Assembly (NCBI GenBank): GCA_012295275.1
Contig: CM022665.1
Span: 28,484,446-28,546,445 of the forward strand
DNA from: Chrysomallon squamiferum
Lineage: Eukaryota; Mollusca; Gastropoda; Neomphalida; Peltospiridae
Reading direction: 5' to 3'
DNA: 62,000 nt
Shown here: positions 41,085-53,500 of the stretch, piece after piece
Numbering within the stretch: position 1 is the first letter of the stretch
Layout of the letters: each line of letters begins with the position of its first letter
The notes under the pieces: generated by a model
What the model was told of the DNA's origin: nothing
The model's database searches: none
What the model saw: only the letters and a program-made list of their open reading frames with translations
Made by a program: the position numbers and the translations under genes

Positions 41085-44000
41085 CTGCAAAAACAAATCC
41101 TCTTGAAGGGATAAAATATTACAGCACGAGCTATTTATTTCCACTGTGTAGAGCCGAACCTTTTTTTTGGGACTGCAACGTGCCGTTTACTTATTTTCGT
41201 TTCATTCCTGATACCTTATAGATAAAGCAAGTAATAATTTGTTTTAAAAAGCAAAGGGAGAAAAATTAGTCCTCGATTGAAGGTGATGACAGATCTGTGC
41301 AGATCTTTTTTACACAGCTGTGTCATGGATGCGGCTTATTCTGCAGTTTGTACGAAATGGCTAAACAAACTTGCGGGTAACAGGTACCCCTGTCGCATGC
41401 CACGTAATAGCACTTCCCTATCTTTATGAGTTCCACTCTATCTTTTCCATCCGTTTTGCAAACTCAGTTTCTCGCTTTAGATGTGTTATCTTTCTCCATA
41501 GTTACCCAGACTTGATAGATAAATCTTACGTCGGGACTGGATGGAAATTTCAGGCGCAAACTTTTTAACTACACGATTATGTTTGCAAAGACTTCCTATC
41601 CAAACCGCACCAATTGGTGATTGTATATGGCTTAGGTAAATGCGTTAACGGGCTATTTTCCCCTTCAGGCTGTCAGCGGAGCCCATTGTTTCCTTTGTAA
41701 CAGGTAATCCGGGTCGGTCAGCCTCAATACCTTTTAGAACCAGTTAAGTCATTAACGGAGCACAAGTTTCCCCCCTATATTCATTGTTGCATAAAGCCCT
41801 ATTTTGTTTTTGTCTTCCCACTTCCATTGTTCCAGTACTTATAAGTTTTGGAGTTTTTTCCTTTTTTTTTTTTTTTTATTTCATTCAAAAAACTCGCTAG
41901 AAGCGCGGGGTAAAATGATTGATAATTCTGAGATGAACTAATGCTTATGTTTTAGCTATAAATAAATACGGATAGAGAGAGAGACAGATATTTTTTTAAT
42001 CAGTGTTCCTTGAGATAAGACTGTAGGTGTGATGACTAAAGATATTTTTTTAATACTTTTAATCTGGGTCTGTGAAATTAATCAGCGTTTATTGTTCTTT
42101 ACTTTGTGTGGTGCTGTATTTGTTGTCTTTTCTAATTAATATTTCTTTATGTTGATATATTTAGGGTGTCATTATAAATTATAAAAAGAGTTGACAAAAA
42201 TAATAATAATAATAATAATAATAAAAATAAAAAGAATTACCCTATTAACAAAACAAATGATATTAATAAAGTGAAGTGTTAATATAATTAATTGTTTTGT
42301 TTTTTTATGCAGTTATAATCTACAATCACTATATATATAAAAATAATAGTAATTATTATTATTTTTAAATAATTTACAAATTATATATTATATTATATTA
42401 TATTATATTTATTAGAATTATTCCATTGCTGCAGTAGAATACATCAAGAAAAGCTTGATATATATTTTTTTAAAGAAATAATTGATATTGATATTGATAT
42501 TGATAATTATACTGCATGCAGTGAACAACAACAGAAACGCGTATCAGAAGAAATTAAACGCTACTTCGCTTTCAGCAAATCTTATTACTAGCCGTTAGAG
42601 GTAATTCAAAATAAAAGAAAGTGAAAGAAAGGGGGTCTGTAATTACAGTGATACAGGTGAGAGAATGGGAAATTTGGCACCTGCACCTATCTTTGTTTTG
42701 CAGTGGAGTACTGCTGGGAGCAGGCGGGTAGTTCTGAATGATGTTAAATAGTTTTGTCTTTCTTTTTATCCCTTTATTTGTCATCTTTCAAAGAGCCGTC
42801 TCCATCTTTTAGTTGCAGTGCACACCGAACCTCGAGTACTGAGTAAACTTTTGTCGTATCTGTAGTTAGTTATACATTCCTCAGACGATATAGATGATCT
42901 TGAAAGTTAAATTAGTTGTGGAAAGTAACAGCTCTTTCCGCTCGCTTCCTCACCAGAATAAAATAAATGAATTAAAATTAAAAATAAAAATATGTTGTTA
43001 TAGGACGCGAATTTTAAGTGGATATACGACGTTTAATAATATCGAAGTGATATATGAGTTATGGATGAATGAATAATAATTAATTAATTTTTATTTTATT
43101 TTATTTTATTTTATTTTATTATTATTATTATTATTATTAAATAATTCCTCTACTATCCGTTTTTACGGTTACATAAAGTTCTAACAACTTGTCATATTTT
43201 GAAGAAGCAGTAAAATGATATATGCACCTCTACACACACGCGCGCACACGCACGCACGCACACACACGTACAAACTTTAATATATTCTTGAAACTTTTAA
43301 ATAAAAATACGTGAAACTTTTGAACTGTATAGTTGTTGATTTAAAACTATTATAAATCAAAAACTGGTTCATAAAATAAGTTTCAGTATACAACCTAATA
43401 CAAATCGGCTTCAGATCAAACGAACTGTGGACAATGTAGTCAACTAATATATGCAGGTTAGATTGTACCTATTAAATGCTCCGCTCTCACACTGAGACCG
43501 AAATAGGCGGCAAGAGAAGATACAAGGTAACAGTGGAAAATTGACGTCGTCCGCCATTAATGTTTATAGCCTGTCTGCTGACATCAATCTAACATCTCAA
43601 GTATTTGATTACATTCCGTCTCTAAGAAGTGATATCTAATGCGTATTACTTTCGTACTTCGCAAAGAAAGCAGGAAGGACACCCTGTTGGGTTTTTTATT
43701 ATTATTATTATTTGAACAACGAAAACGCCGCCATCGAAAGAACCCATTTTTCTTTTCTTTTAATTGATTGTATATGGTTCTTCTGAGTAGACTAACAATG
43801 AAATGTTTTTTATATTTTCATACCCATCAACCCATATCAAAAATAAATAGTGTTCCACATCTTCTGAATCTTGTTTCTTTTACATATCTTTGGTTCCACG
43901 CGTCATCTAAACCTCGTGGATACCCCGACAAAAAATACCCATTAGAATGAAAGGCCAAAAGCCAATAGTGAAGACTGTAATTTCAAAATGTTTTAGAGGG

Positions 44001-44318
44001 GTTGTTTTCTTTTTGTTTGTTTGTTTGTTTATCAACAAATGCAAATACTATTTGTTTGTCCAAATATTATAATTTGTTGGCCTTAAATTATTTTGAATTC
44101 TCATTAAAAATCACTATGGTCTCGATTTACATGCCGTAGTTAAGGATACGTCTTTTCAGCAAATGCAGAATTAGAAATATTAAACGGAATTTGTACTTTT
44201 CCGAATTACCAAAAAAAAAAAAAAAAAAATGCCTATTTCATTCGTCAAAATAGAAATGTGTGTGTGTGTGTTGTTGTTGTTGTTGTTGTTGTGGCTCTAC
44301 ATAATTCATAAATAGTCA

Positions 44319-44372
<54 letters not shown>
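44319..44372. repeat. (ATT)n microsatellite
   Basis: ATT triplets over about 54 bases, preceded by a (TGT)n run at 44261-44292. Confidence 0.95.
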
Positions 44373-44373
<1 letters not shown>

Positions 44374-44986
44374 GATAAAATACACTTTTTACCTAGTGGT
44401 ATTTTATCAATAATTTATGGTATTTTACTTTTATATATGCTTAAATTTTGTTCATCACAATAGGTTAATGTAAACGTCATTTTGAAACTGTATCCTTTTT
44501 GACAAAACTTTTTGTGTGTATATGCGTACATGAATGTATGAAGACATACGTGTGTATGTGTGTGCGTGTGTAAAATTGAAAATATTGTAATATTTAGCTG
44601 GTCATCACACAGAGAGAACAGTTGAACAGAGAAAGCAGTATTTTAGAGTGAATTCAAAAGCAGAAAGATCATGGTAACTATATTTTACTCCGTCAGTATA
44701 ATAAATAAACGTTTAAAAAGTTAAATAAGGTAGGATATACTAATCTGAGATTTCAGCTTACGTTAGTTTTTGTGAGTGTTCACTTAACAACGATCTACAT
44801 AACACATGGATCAAATATTTTTTTATCATTTATTTTTTTTTTTTTTATTTTCATTATTTTATTTAATTTTTTAAATAGTAATAATAAACGCTTAATGTGT
44901 TCACATGGTGATACGAAGAAATTCTGAAACTATATTGTGCATACATCCAAGTTATATTTTATTATTATAGTTTTAAAACTTAGGGT

Positions 44987-45137
44987 GCCGCCATTTTTGT
45001 TTAGTCTTGACGTCACATATTACACGGCGACCGATCTGTTCTAAAGTTTCTTCTAGAGCTGTCAGAAAAATAGTTAACAGTCTGACACGTACGCGATGAC
45101 GTCACGACTAGAGTTGTTAAGGAGAAAAATGGCGGTG
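44987..45137. promoter_or_regulatory. Inverted pair of YY1-like and CRE motifs
   Basis: GCCGCCATTTTTG at the left and AAAAATGGCGG at the right are inverted copies of a YY1-type motif. Inside them lie two perfect cAMP-response palindromes TGACGTCA (45008-45015 and 45097-45104). The arms also share TAGTCKTGACGTCA, so the block is an imperfect inverted repeat. It could be a promoter or enhancer module, or a short MITE-like element with decayed terminal repeats. No target-site duplication is clear. Confidence 0.45.
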
Positions 45138-45405
45138 TTCAAATGTTTTATATTACTTTTTAATTTTATTTTATTTTAAGTCGTTCTTTGTTATAAGCGA
45201 TAAAAGGTCGCCCAAAACAGTACAAAAAGAACTTACAAATATAAAGAATTTGATTAAACAATTTATTTGTATCACTTTAACAAAATGTTTATTAAAACTT
45301 CAGAATGATTTAGGCACTATATTAAAGGATCAAGCAGCTGTAGGACTACTTGAACTCGTGTGTGAACTTAATCGATTGGTTTGCATGCGATTTAATGACA
45401 AATGA
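45121..45405 (+). other. Open frame without an ATG near its start, 94 codons, unidentified
   Basis: The frame runs from a TAA just upstream of 45121 to TGA at 45403. The last third has protein-like composition (GTILKDQAAVGLLELVCELN, then RLVCMRFNDK) and is preceded by an acceptor-like AAAACTTCAG. The first part is low-complexity. It could be an exon, a relic of a mobile element (it begins inside the right arm of the CRE/YY1 repeat), or chance. Confidence 0.2.
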
Positions 45406-46478
45406 CGAATGTAAGTATTTCATAATTAATTTAATCCGTTTCTGACACCATACAATGGTTACGAATCTGTGCCTCGAGCGAACGCGCCATCGGACGTCAA
45501 GACCCGAAATTTACAGTCTTCCACACTGTCTGTGCAACAGATCTGATTATTTGATTAAGCTCCTGTCCTTGTTCTGTGTTTAAATCACATGTTAAACCTG
45601 GAAGAAATCTCTAGGGGCTTCTTTGAGAGCAGACGTACTTAGTGAAGTTAAATAAACAACAAAAAATTGAGGAGAAGCTTTTTTGTTGGGGTTTTTTTTT
45701 CTTTTGGCGCCAATATGCTAAAAGTGTCTAGTTAATAGGATTTTTTGTTTGTTTGTTCACTTACGAAATTAATTAGTTTATGAATAGTTAAGTGCGATAA
45801 TATAAACATACAAACACAAATAGATAATGTTGGAAAAAAGACATTACAGAAATGTGCACTTCTTTTGTGTCATATCTGAGCTTTTTTCTCATAAAAGAAG
45901 TTACTTTATATTAAATTCTGTATTGAATCGAAATCTACATTCAGCATATATATATATATTAAGACAAGATTTCATAATGATTAAGGACTAAATAACAATT
46001 TAATCGACACTTGTGCCTTAAGCCTGCAACTTCAAAGTCCTGGTATTTCATAACCTCGCTTCTTTGCTGAAGACAGATTTTTGCTGACTGACTTCAAGTG
46101 ACTTGTTAATTTAAAACTGTTGATTTTTAAAGAACGTTGTTTGGTAACTTGCATTGTTGACAATGATTTAACGTGGGTGCAGACTCAGACGACTGACGAG
46201 ACGGCGACGACAGCTCCTGCCTCGGGCTTCTCTTAACGGATAACCGACAGAAAAATATCCAGACGTAGATTCCCAATCCTGATTCAGATTTGTGTTCGTA
46301 AATGAGTAGCTAAGTGAAATGGCTAGCAAGATAAGGATTGCCTGTGGGATGAATTCTGTTTAAGTATTCAGTTTAGACAATCGTCTGAATACGTTAAATC
46401 TCAAATTTCTTGTATCAGGGAATGGTTGAATTGTGTCATCTTACTTTTAGTTAGGGATTCTAAAGACTGTAAACTATA

Positions 46479-46480
<2 letters not shown>

Positions 46481-46571
<91 letters not shown>

Positions 46572-46603
46572 CCTCCCTCCCTCCCTCCCTCTCTCTCTCT
46601 CTC
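46481..46603. repeat. (CT)n-(CCCT)n-(CT)n microsatellite
   Basis: About 85 bases of CT dinucleotides, then seven CCCT tetranucleotides, then CT again. It is a polypyrimidine strand. Confidence 0.97.
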
Positions 46604-48707
46604 ATGTTTGACTATGTGTCGTTTTCTTTGTACGAGTTCTCTGTTAATGACACATAACTAACTATCACAAAATATATTGTTTTTCTTCCTTTATTTCATT
46701 TATAAATTATCATGGCAGTTTCTGCTATCAGGTCTCGCTCTCACAGCGATTTCCTTTCAAAACGGGCCAAATGCTGGGTGTAGTAAAATAATGACCTCCC
46801 ACCCACACCCGCGGATTAAATTATGTACGTTTCCGCATATCTCGTGCTGGTGACAACGGGTCTGCGTGCCGCATACAAGATGAGTGTTTAAAGTGACCAC
46901 GTTAAGATATGACAGAGATTAGGAGATGAATTGTATCGCAGCTAAGCAGTGAGTTTCTATAAGCACTGCATATATAAAATGATAACAGTGATTAAGTTAA
47001 CGTAAGTACAGTCTGTGAATAATGGGCAGACAAAGTCATGTATAATAAGGTTTAGTCAGTAAAACGACTCATCTCGGAACGTCGCTGTACAAAATGTTCT
47101 GGAGATATAATTCAGCATAAAGAGAGTATTAGATGATTTACGGAGAAAAAGAACAACTAAACAAAATAGAACAAAAATGCATTTTAAAATCTGTGAAACA
47201 AAAATTGAAAAACCCCAAAACAAAACACAAAAAAAACAATCAAAAAACAAAAAAACAAATAATAATAATAATTTACGAAAATAACAACTACTAAATGTTT
47301 TTCGTTGATTTTTATTTAGGTGGATAAATACATGTAATTGTATATATTTATTTTCTAATCGCCAGAATACCGGATCTGAAGCTAATTTATAATAATAATA
47401 AATACTACTACATTTATAATGTTAGGCCTTAATAGTGTTTATTTTCTTTCATTTTAATTAAATTAATTATCTTTACAGATTATTTCTTTTTTCTTTTTTT
47501 AATTCTTTTTGATTGGGTTTTTAGTACTATTATCTTCTAGCCCACAACTGATTGTCGCAGTTAATCCATCATTAGATTTTACACTTTTTTAATGTGGTGA
47601 AATTTTACAGCTTAATTAAATGTGGAATTGTGTTTATTTCGTAAGTGGAGAATACAACACTATAAAAAATACAAAATGAAAGAGACAGTAAAGCGGAAAG
47701 TTGTAACAGAAATGACACGTTATAAAAAAACACTGATTACACGACACGTTATAAATACGAATTAAAACGACGTAATAAAACCACTTTATAAACGTTATAA
47801 ACAGAAATTAAAAGAACTTTTTAAATACAAAAACAAACACTCTCTAAATATTAATTAAAATATGTTTGAAAACAAAACACCAAAAAAACCTGACACATTA
47901 TGAACAAAACTACTTAACATACTTTCATTACAATTGTACTGACAGTGAAAGAATGAAGATAACATTTTATTTAAGTCGTATCTTCTTTTTTTCAACTTTC
48001 TTTTCTTTTTGATGGCTAATATCATTAAGGAACACAAGCTAGTTACCTGTTAACGTCATTTCATATAACTATAGCTTTTTTTTCCCCCCTAATTATTTTA
48101 TTACCAATGTCATCAAGTTTATTCTGTACCATAACTTTTATGATTTAGGATAATTCTCTTTTTATTCTTTATTTTAAGGATTAATTATAAAAAGAGTCGA
48201 TTAACAAATAAATACAAAGAGTTATATATTATATTAAATTAATCAACGAAGTTATGTATACGTAATTAAAAGACACAGAAACAATATTTATTTTTGATAT
48301 CATGTATAAATATGGACATCTGCGACTCTGTGCACACACGCACACGCACACACACAAACACAGATATGAATACATGTCTGCATGTTTAAATACATAATGA
48401 TGTTTTATCATTTCAAATGCATGCATTTAACAATGTTTTTAATTATTTTTACAGATTCAGTTTTCTTTCTCTCTCTCTAAATTTCCTTTTATTTCTTTCT
48501 TATTCTGTCCCTGATCCAAAACTCTAATTTAACCTATCCATCTTGGTCATTTGATCACCCTTGTTAATAATAATTGCTATGTTAATTTATGCCTACGGCA
48601 GCGATGCCGTTTGTGATAGTTCGTCCGTAGCGATCCAATTTGAAAAGAAAGAGACAGCAACCATTAACATCTTTTAAACCTAGAGCGCTGAACCCAGATA
48701 GCCTTCA

Positions 48708-48784
48708 TAATGAACAATGATGCAGAGAATGACAACTATAAAGTGAACATACCTATGGACAAAAACAATCAGTCACTTGAAAAG
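48708..48784 (+). CDS. Tentative first coding exon of the CIMIP1-like gene
   Basis: ATG at about 48710 opens 25 codons (MNNDAENDNYKVNIPMDKNN, then QSLEK) ending at a strong donor (GAAAAG|GTGGGTGAG). It lies in a GC-richer, promoter-like stretch (48590-48960). It ends in phase 0, but the next recognised exon (54406) needs two carried bases, so at least one exon must lie between if the two belong together. The assignment rests on position and exon-like look only. Confidence 0.33.
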
Positions 48785-49059
48785 GTGGGTGAGGCCGCGC
48801 TGCCCATCTCGTTTACCCGCTAGGTTTTTATTGCTTATAATTGCACGGACTGGTAGTATACAAAGTTGTTAGCCAGCTCTCACCCCTGTTATAATTGAAA
48901 GGTGAAGTCATAGCTGTCTGTTTTAGCCCCTGGTTGTAATTTCACTTTGTCGCGAAATCCCTTGCGCACGGTAGAGACTATTATCATTATAAGATATGAA
49001 GAGAGGATAAAAAAACAACAACAACGGGCATGCTTGATTCTGTAGTATTAATTTGTATT

Positions 49060-49262
49060 AATGTATGTATTAATGTATGTATGTATGTATGTATGTATGT
49101 ATGTATGTATGTATGTATGTATGTGTGTGTATATATGTATGCATGTATATGTATGTGTATATTTGTGTATGTGTGTGTGTATGCAGGTATATATGTCTGT
49201 GTGTATGTATGTATGTATGTGTGTGTGTATGTGCGTGTATTCGTGTCTCTGTGTGTGTAAGT
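49060..49262. repeat. (GTAT)n / (GT)n degenerate repeat, about 200 bp
   Basis: Perfect ATGT tetranucleotides at 49060-49120 decay into mixed GTGT/GTAT. Because the period is four and the variants lack stops, all frames on both strands look open. None is a gene. Confidence 0.95.
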
Positions 49263-50694
49263 GTATATGTGGGTATAACATTTGATACTACTTTAATTAA
49301 TACCATTTACGGTTGACAATAGGATACATAAATAACAGTCGAACACTCCTTTCCTCTTGAAATATTTCACACCTTAAAAATGAAAGGTAGACTACTGATA
49401 CTGACTGTAAGAAACCTACATTCCACACGACACCTCCAACTACGGGTATGAGACCCCAATCGACGCCATGTCATCGGTATGCTGTCGCTGTCGTGGTTGG
49501 AAATGGTATATAATAAAATCGTAAATTGAATATGTCGTGCTATGTAAACAATGGCCACTCCTGTATGATATAAATGTCGTTAAACGGAAATGAGATGGGT
49601 TGTCATTTTCTGTATTTCATTGATGATGGCATTTGACCAATATTTTACTAGCATGCATATCAGTAATTATGTTGATACGTTTAATAAGATAAGTTTACTT
49701 CTGTATTTTAAAACGTACTATGGCGATATATTATTTTTCATTCTTCAAATATTTTATTTTCTGTTGTTGTTTTTTTTTTTTTTTTTTAAAGACAATATTT
49801 AAATTGACAAATAATTTTTTTTTTTAATTTTTTTTTTTTTTTTTTTGGGCCACTGTTATTTACCAGACAGTTTTGTACGTACTGAGGTGAAACTAACTAA
49901 TTAACGTGACTATTGTGCAAGCAGTCAGAGGTTACGACATAATAATACATTTTTATTTAACTCATTTCTTTGTAAAATTATAATGGGCAGGGTAAATGTT
50001 TTCATGCTGTTTGTTTGTATTTTTTAATTTTATTTATTTATTTATTTACTTATTTATTATTATTATTTTTTTTTTATTTTTTTTTTTTTTAAAGATATAT
50101 GGTAAAAAAAAAAAATGTGCACTTTTTCATTAATACATTTTTGTCATTTGTAAGTATGCGTTAATCTGTGCACTCAAATGAATGGAATATTAAATTATAA
50201 GATACTCAGTTTGAAATGTTAATATTATTTTTTTTTAAATTAACTATTTAATTTTAAAAATTAATAATAATTAATTAATGACAATAACAAATAAATGTAT
50301 ACTGGTTGAAATATTTACAACAGAAACAATACTTTTATATGAAAAATTGCTAAATTAAGATGGTGGCGTTAAACATCCGGCAGTTGCGCCTTTGTTATGC
50401 GCAGTGATATAACATCAGGAGAAGCGACAATGTAATTATAATGTATCCTGGAGACAGTCGAATGAAAATGTCACATGGTTCTACGAAAGCTGTAAACAGT
50501 TCTCTTTTTCTTTGTGATAAATATTATGTTAGGCAACAAAAACTTGGATCGTAGATGATGAAAAGAATTTATGAACATATAAAGGACCGTTGACAGCAAT
50601 GTCACGATCATTTTTGGAACAGTTATGATTTATTTTATTTTCCTTCTTTTTGTTTAACATAAACGATGCAGACAAACGGTCTGCAGTTATTATT

Positions 50695-50820
50695 ACTGTC
50701 AGTAGCAGCAGTAGTAGCAGCAGCAGCAGCAGTAGTAGCAGTAGTAGCAGCAGTAGTAGTAGTAGAAGAAGTCGTAGTAATAGTAGTGGTAGTAGTAGTA
50801 GTAGCAGTAGAAACAGTAGT
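50695..50820. repeat. Cryptic (AGT/AGC)n triplet repeat
   Basis: Degenerate AGC, AGT and AGA triplets for about 125 bases give poly-Ala, poly-Val or poly-Ser frames depending on phase. Confidence 0.85.
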
Positions 50821-52002
50821 ATATAACTTATTTCATTTTATTTTATTATCATTACAATTTAGTAAGCATCAAGTAAATATAACTCTGCCACGATAATCGA
50901 TTTCAGACATAACTGCTGCAGATATAAATTTAAATATAAACTGAGTTATATACAAAATAAAATCACTGGTTAGCAAAAAGAAAAGAAAATAATGTATTAA
51001 AAAAATAATAATAATAAATAAATAATTAATTAATTAAAATTAGAGATAATATTCTGTATTGCATATAACATTTTCATCATCACGAACTTCGCAAAAATAA
51101 ATAAACTGTTAAAATACAGTTTTATTATAAGCCTTCTGAATAGGATTTCTTTATTTATTTCCTTTCTCATCTTATGGGGAAACTGACACTGACCCCTGAC
51201 CTCCATCATAATATACATTGGCAATAAGACAGAAAAGGATTAAGGATTAATTAGGTGAGAACAAGGGATTTCTTATTTGTAAAAAGTATAGTGTGTTGAA
51301 ACGTAGGCCTACTGGAAAAACGTTACTGAAGACTCCAAAGTTGGTTGTATCCAATAAGTGACAACTGACATTTACCTTAATAGCGCCCCTGGAGATTTCT
51401 TTGATTTATATTAAGTATATATCTTGTTCAAGTTTTACATGTTTATTTGCTATTTCCGGCTCTTTTTGCCTCATACTCGTACAGGATATTTAATCCGCAA
51501 TTCATGATACAATATAAATTCAGTAAATGACTATAAAGTATAAAGTAAAACTATACAAGATGTAGCTGATATGCATAGCGGTGACGATAGGAAGAATCAA
51601 GGAACGTTTTCGGAAGCACGGTTAACTGATCAGACTAGGGTGTCCCCCGGTGGTTAGTGTATTCGCGAGTGATTTAGTAATAGCAGTAGAAGTCTTAATG
51701 GCAACAGCAGTTGTGGTAGTGGTTATAGTAATAATATAAGTAATATAATAGGTTATAGCAGTAATACATAAATATAAGAATAAATAAATGTATTCTACAT
51801 ATGTTCAACAAATAACCAATCATATTTTAACTTCACTTGTCTTTCGAATGATATATTTTAAAATGTCTGAGAAAGAAACGTTTTCTCGAATACTATTATT
51901 AATTTTATTATTGATTTTAGCCCAAATAGAACAGTGGCTGACTGTCAACCAAAGAATGCAAGCCTAAAACTATATTTAAGCCAAATAATTATATTGGCAG
52001 GA

Positions 52003-52040
<38 letters not shown>

Positions 52041-52314
52041 TTTGATGCTTGGCCATACGAAACAAACTTAATGGCTGTAATTCTGGTACAAATTACGCAC
52101 ACACCAACCACTCATATTTTGGCAATAACGTATCGTAACGTAACAAAGGTGTTGATGTATTTTACGATTTCATACACGGACGGACAAAACCGTTCTAATG
52201 GCGATTAAGTTCCTGCAGGTGATAGGTATAAGCGTCTAATCGTCCCGAAGACAGATTTACAACCCTTAGCTCTCGAGTTAATTTCAATTTTCTCAATTCG
52301 TTTGAGTGGAATGT

Positions 52315-52390
52315 CAAAGCGGATAATGGGTATCGTTAGCGGATTATCGAGATAAAATAAATCCTGCACAGTCTGTAGCGGATTAACGAA
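52315..52390. promoter_or_regulatory. Cluster of three GCGGATTA-type homeodomain sites
   Basis: AGCGGATAATGG (52319), TTAGCGGATTATCG (52337) and GTAGCGGATTAACG (52376) fall within 70 bases inside a GC-richer island. GGATTA is the core bound by K50 homeodomains such as Otx, Pitx and Gsc. The shared AGC prefix makes the three sites more alike than the core alone. Function is inferred. Confidence 0.35.
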
Positions 52391-52633
52391 CACAGGCAAA
52401 GCTGCACGTGACATATGGAAGACAAACAGATAGGTCAAAGCTATGTAAACGACGACTTGACCGGTCTCTGGAGTCCGGTGGTTAAGTAATCAAATTTACA
52501 GTAGGAGAAACAAACTTTAATATTCCAGTGTCAGCGTCGAAAAATTATACGTTTAATTCCAATCAGAATGTGATGGGCAGTTATGTGTCATGAAAATTAT
52601 ACAACATAAACATGGAAAACACGTACAAATCTA

Positions 52634-52636
<3 letters not shown>

Positions 52637-52680
<44 letters not shown>
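52637..52680. repeat. (AAT)n microsatellite
   Basis: A run of AAT triplets, about 45 bases. Confidence 0.95.
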
Positions 52681-52682
<2 letters not shown>

Positions 52683-53375
52683 AAAGGACATGAAATTAAC
52701 ACATAAATAAATAAATAGTCTTAAAATGAAGTTTTAATGAAAATATCCAAATATTATAAAATAAAAAACTGAAATGATTTTCCACACTAATGTAGAAAGG
52801 AATAAAAAATATTTTCTAAAACAAACAAATCTAATTTGTTGATATATTCTATTAAATATTCATTCACAATCAGAATATTAGTACCTGAATCTTGAATCAC
52901 TTGAAAACAGTTTTAAATTTTAAATTCTTCTTCCAGGATCAAGTCCTGCCGTTTACTAAGACAGTACGTCACAATAGTTCATAGACTGCGTCATATTTAT
53001 ACTGCTAAGCAAACCGGACGCAAAAGAAAACTGTTCTTATATATTTATCAGCGTTCAGTTGTTTTTCTTTGAATAAAATTATAATTATTTAAAATTTATC
53101 GTGAGTAATTTTACATCAATGAAAAGATTTTTCTACCATTCTTGGTATAAAAAAAATAATAATAATAAAATGTGTAACAGAAGTAACAAAACCATTTGGA
53201 GATTTTTTCAAAGTATATAAAGAAAATGAAATTTATTTATTATTTATTTGGTTTTACGGTCGACGATTTTGCAGTGTAATGTATTCCATCCAGCACTGAA
53301 ATGGTCCGAAGTCATTTCCAACACACAATTTATTTTCCATTTCTATTCGTTTTATTTTCTTTTCAGTTTTCTTTA

Positions 53376-53406
<31 letters not shown>

Positions 53407-53452
53407 GGGCCTGTGTGTCTGTCTGTCTGTCTGTCTATATGTCCGTCCGTCC

Positions 53453-53500
<48 letters not shown>

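Larger units (their letters stand above)
41085..48690. other. Non-coding region upstream of the homeobox gene
   Basis: No gene was recognised in 7.6 kb. It alternates AT-rich repeats with GC-richer unique islands (about 41280-41720, 42780-42900, 43400-43640, 44980-45140, 45410-45620, 46140-46270, 46720-46940). One carries a perfect ACCAATTGGT palindrome (41609-41618), which fits a promoter region for the homeobox gene. Other content is a Z-DNA-prone CG/CA tract (43230-43271), CRE/YY1 motifs (44987-45137), an ATG-less ORF (45121-45405), and repeats at 44319-44372 and 46481-46603. Confidence 0.45.

Noticed and set aside
41371-41568. 65-codon plus-strand frame upstream of the homeobox gene
   Set aside because: No domain, no splice signals; likely chance in a GC-richer promoter-type region.
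49030-49316. Several overlapping open frames on both strands
   Set aside because: All come from a period-4 (GTAT)n repeat that lacks stops in every frame.
49367-49558. 63-codon minus-strand frame
   Set aside because: Composition is not obviously random, but there is no recognisable motif or partner exon.
52205-52438. 77-codon minus-strand frame (MTYLFVFHMSRAALP...)
   Set aside because: Looks protein-like but has no recognised domain or splice context; the GGATTA motif cluster explains the island as well. Kept only as a regulatory candidate.
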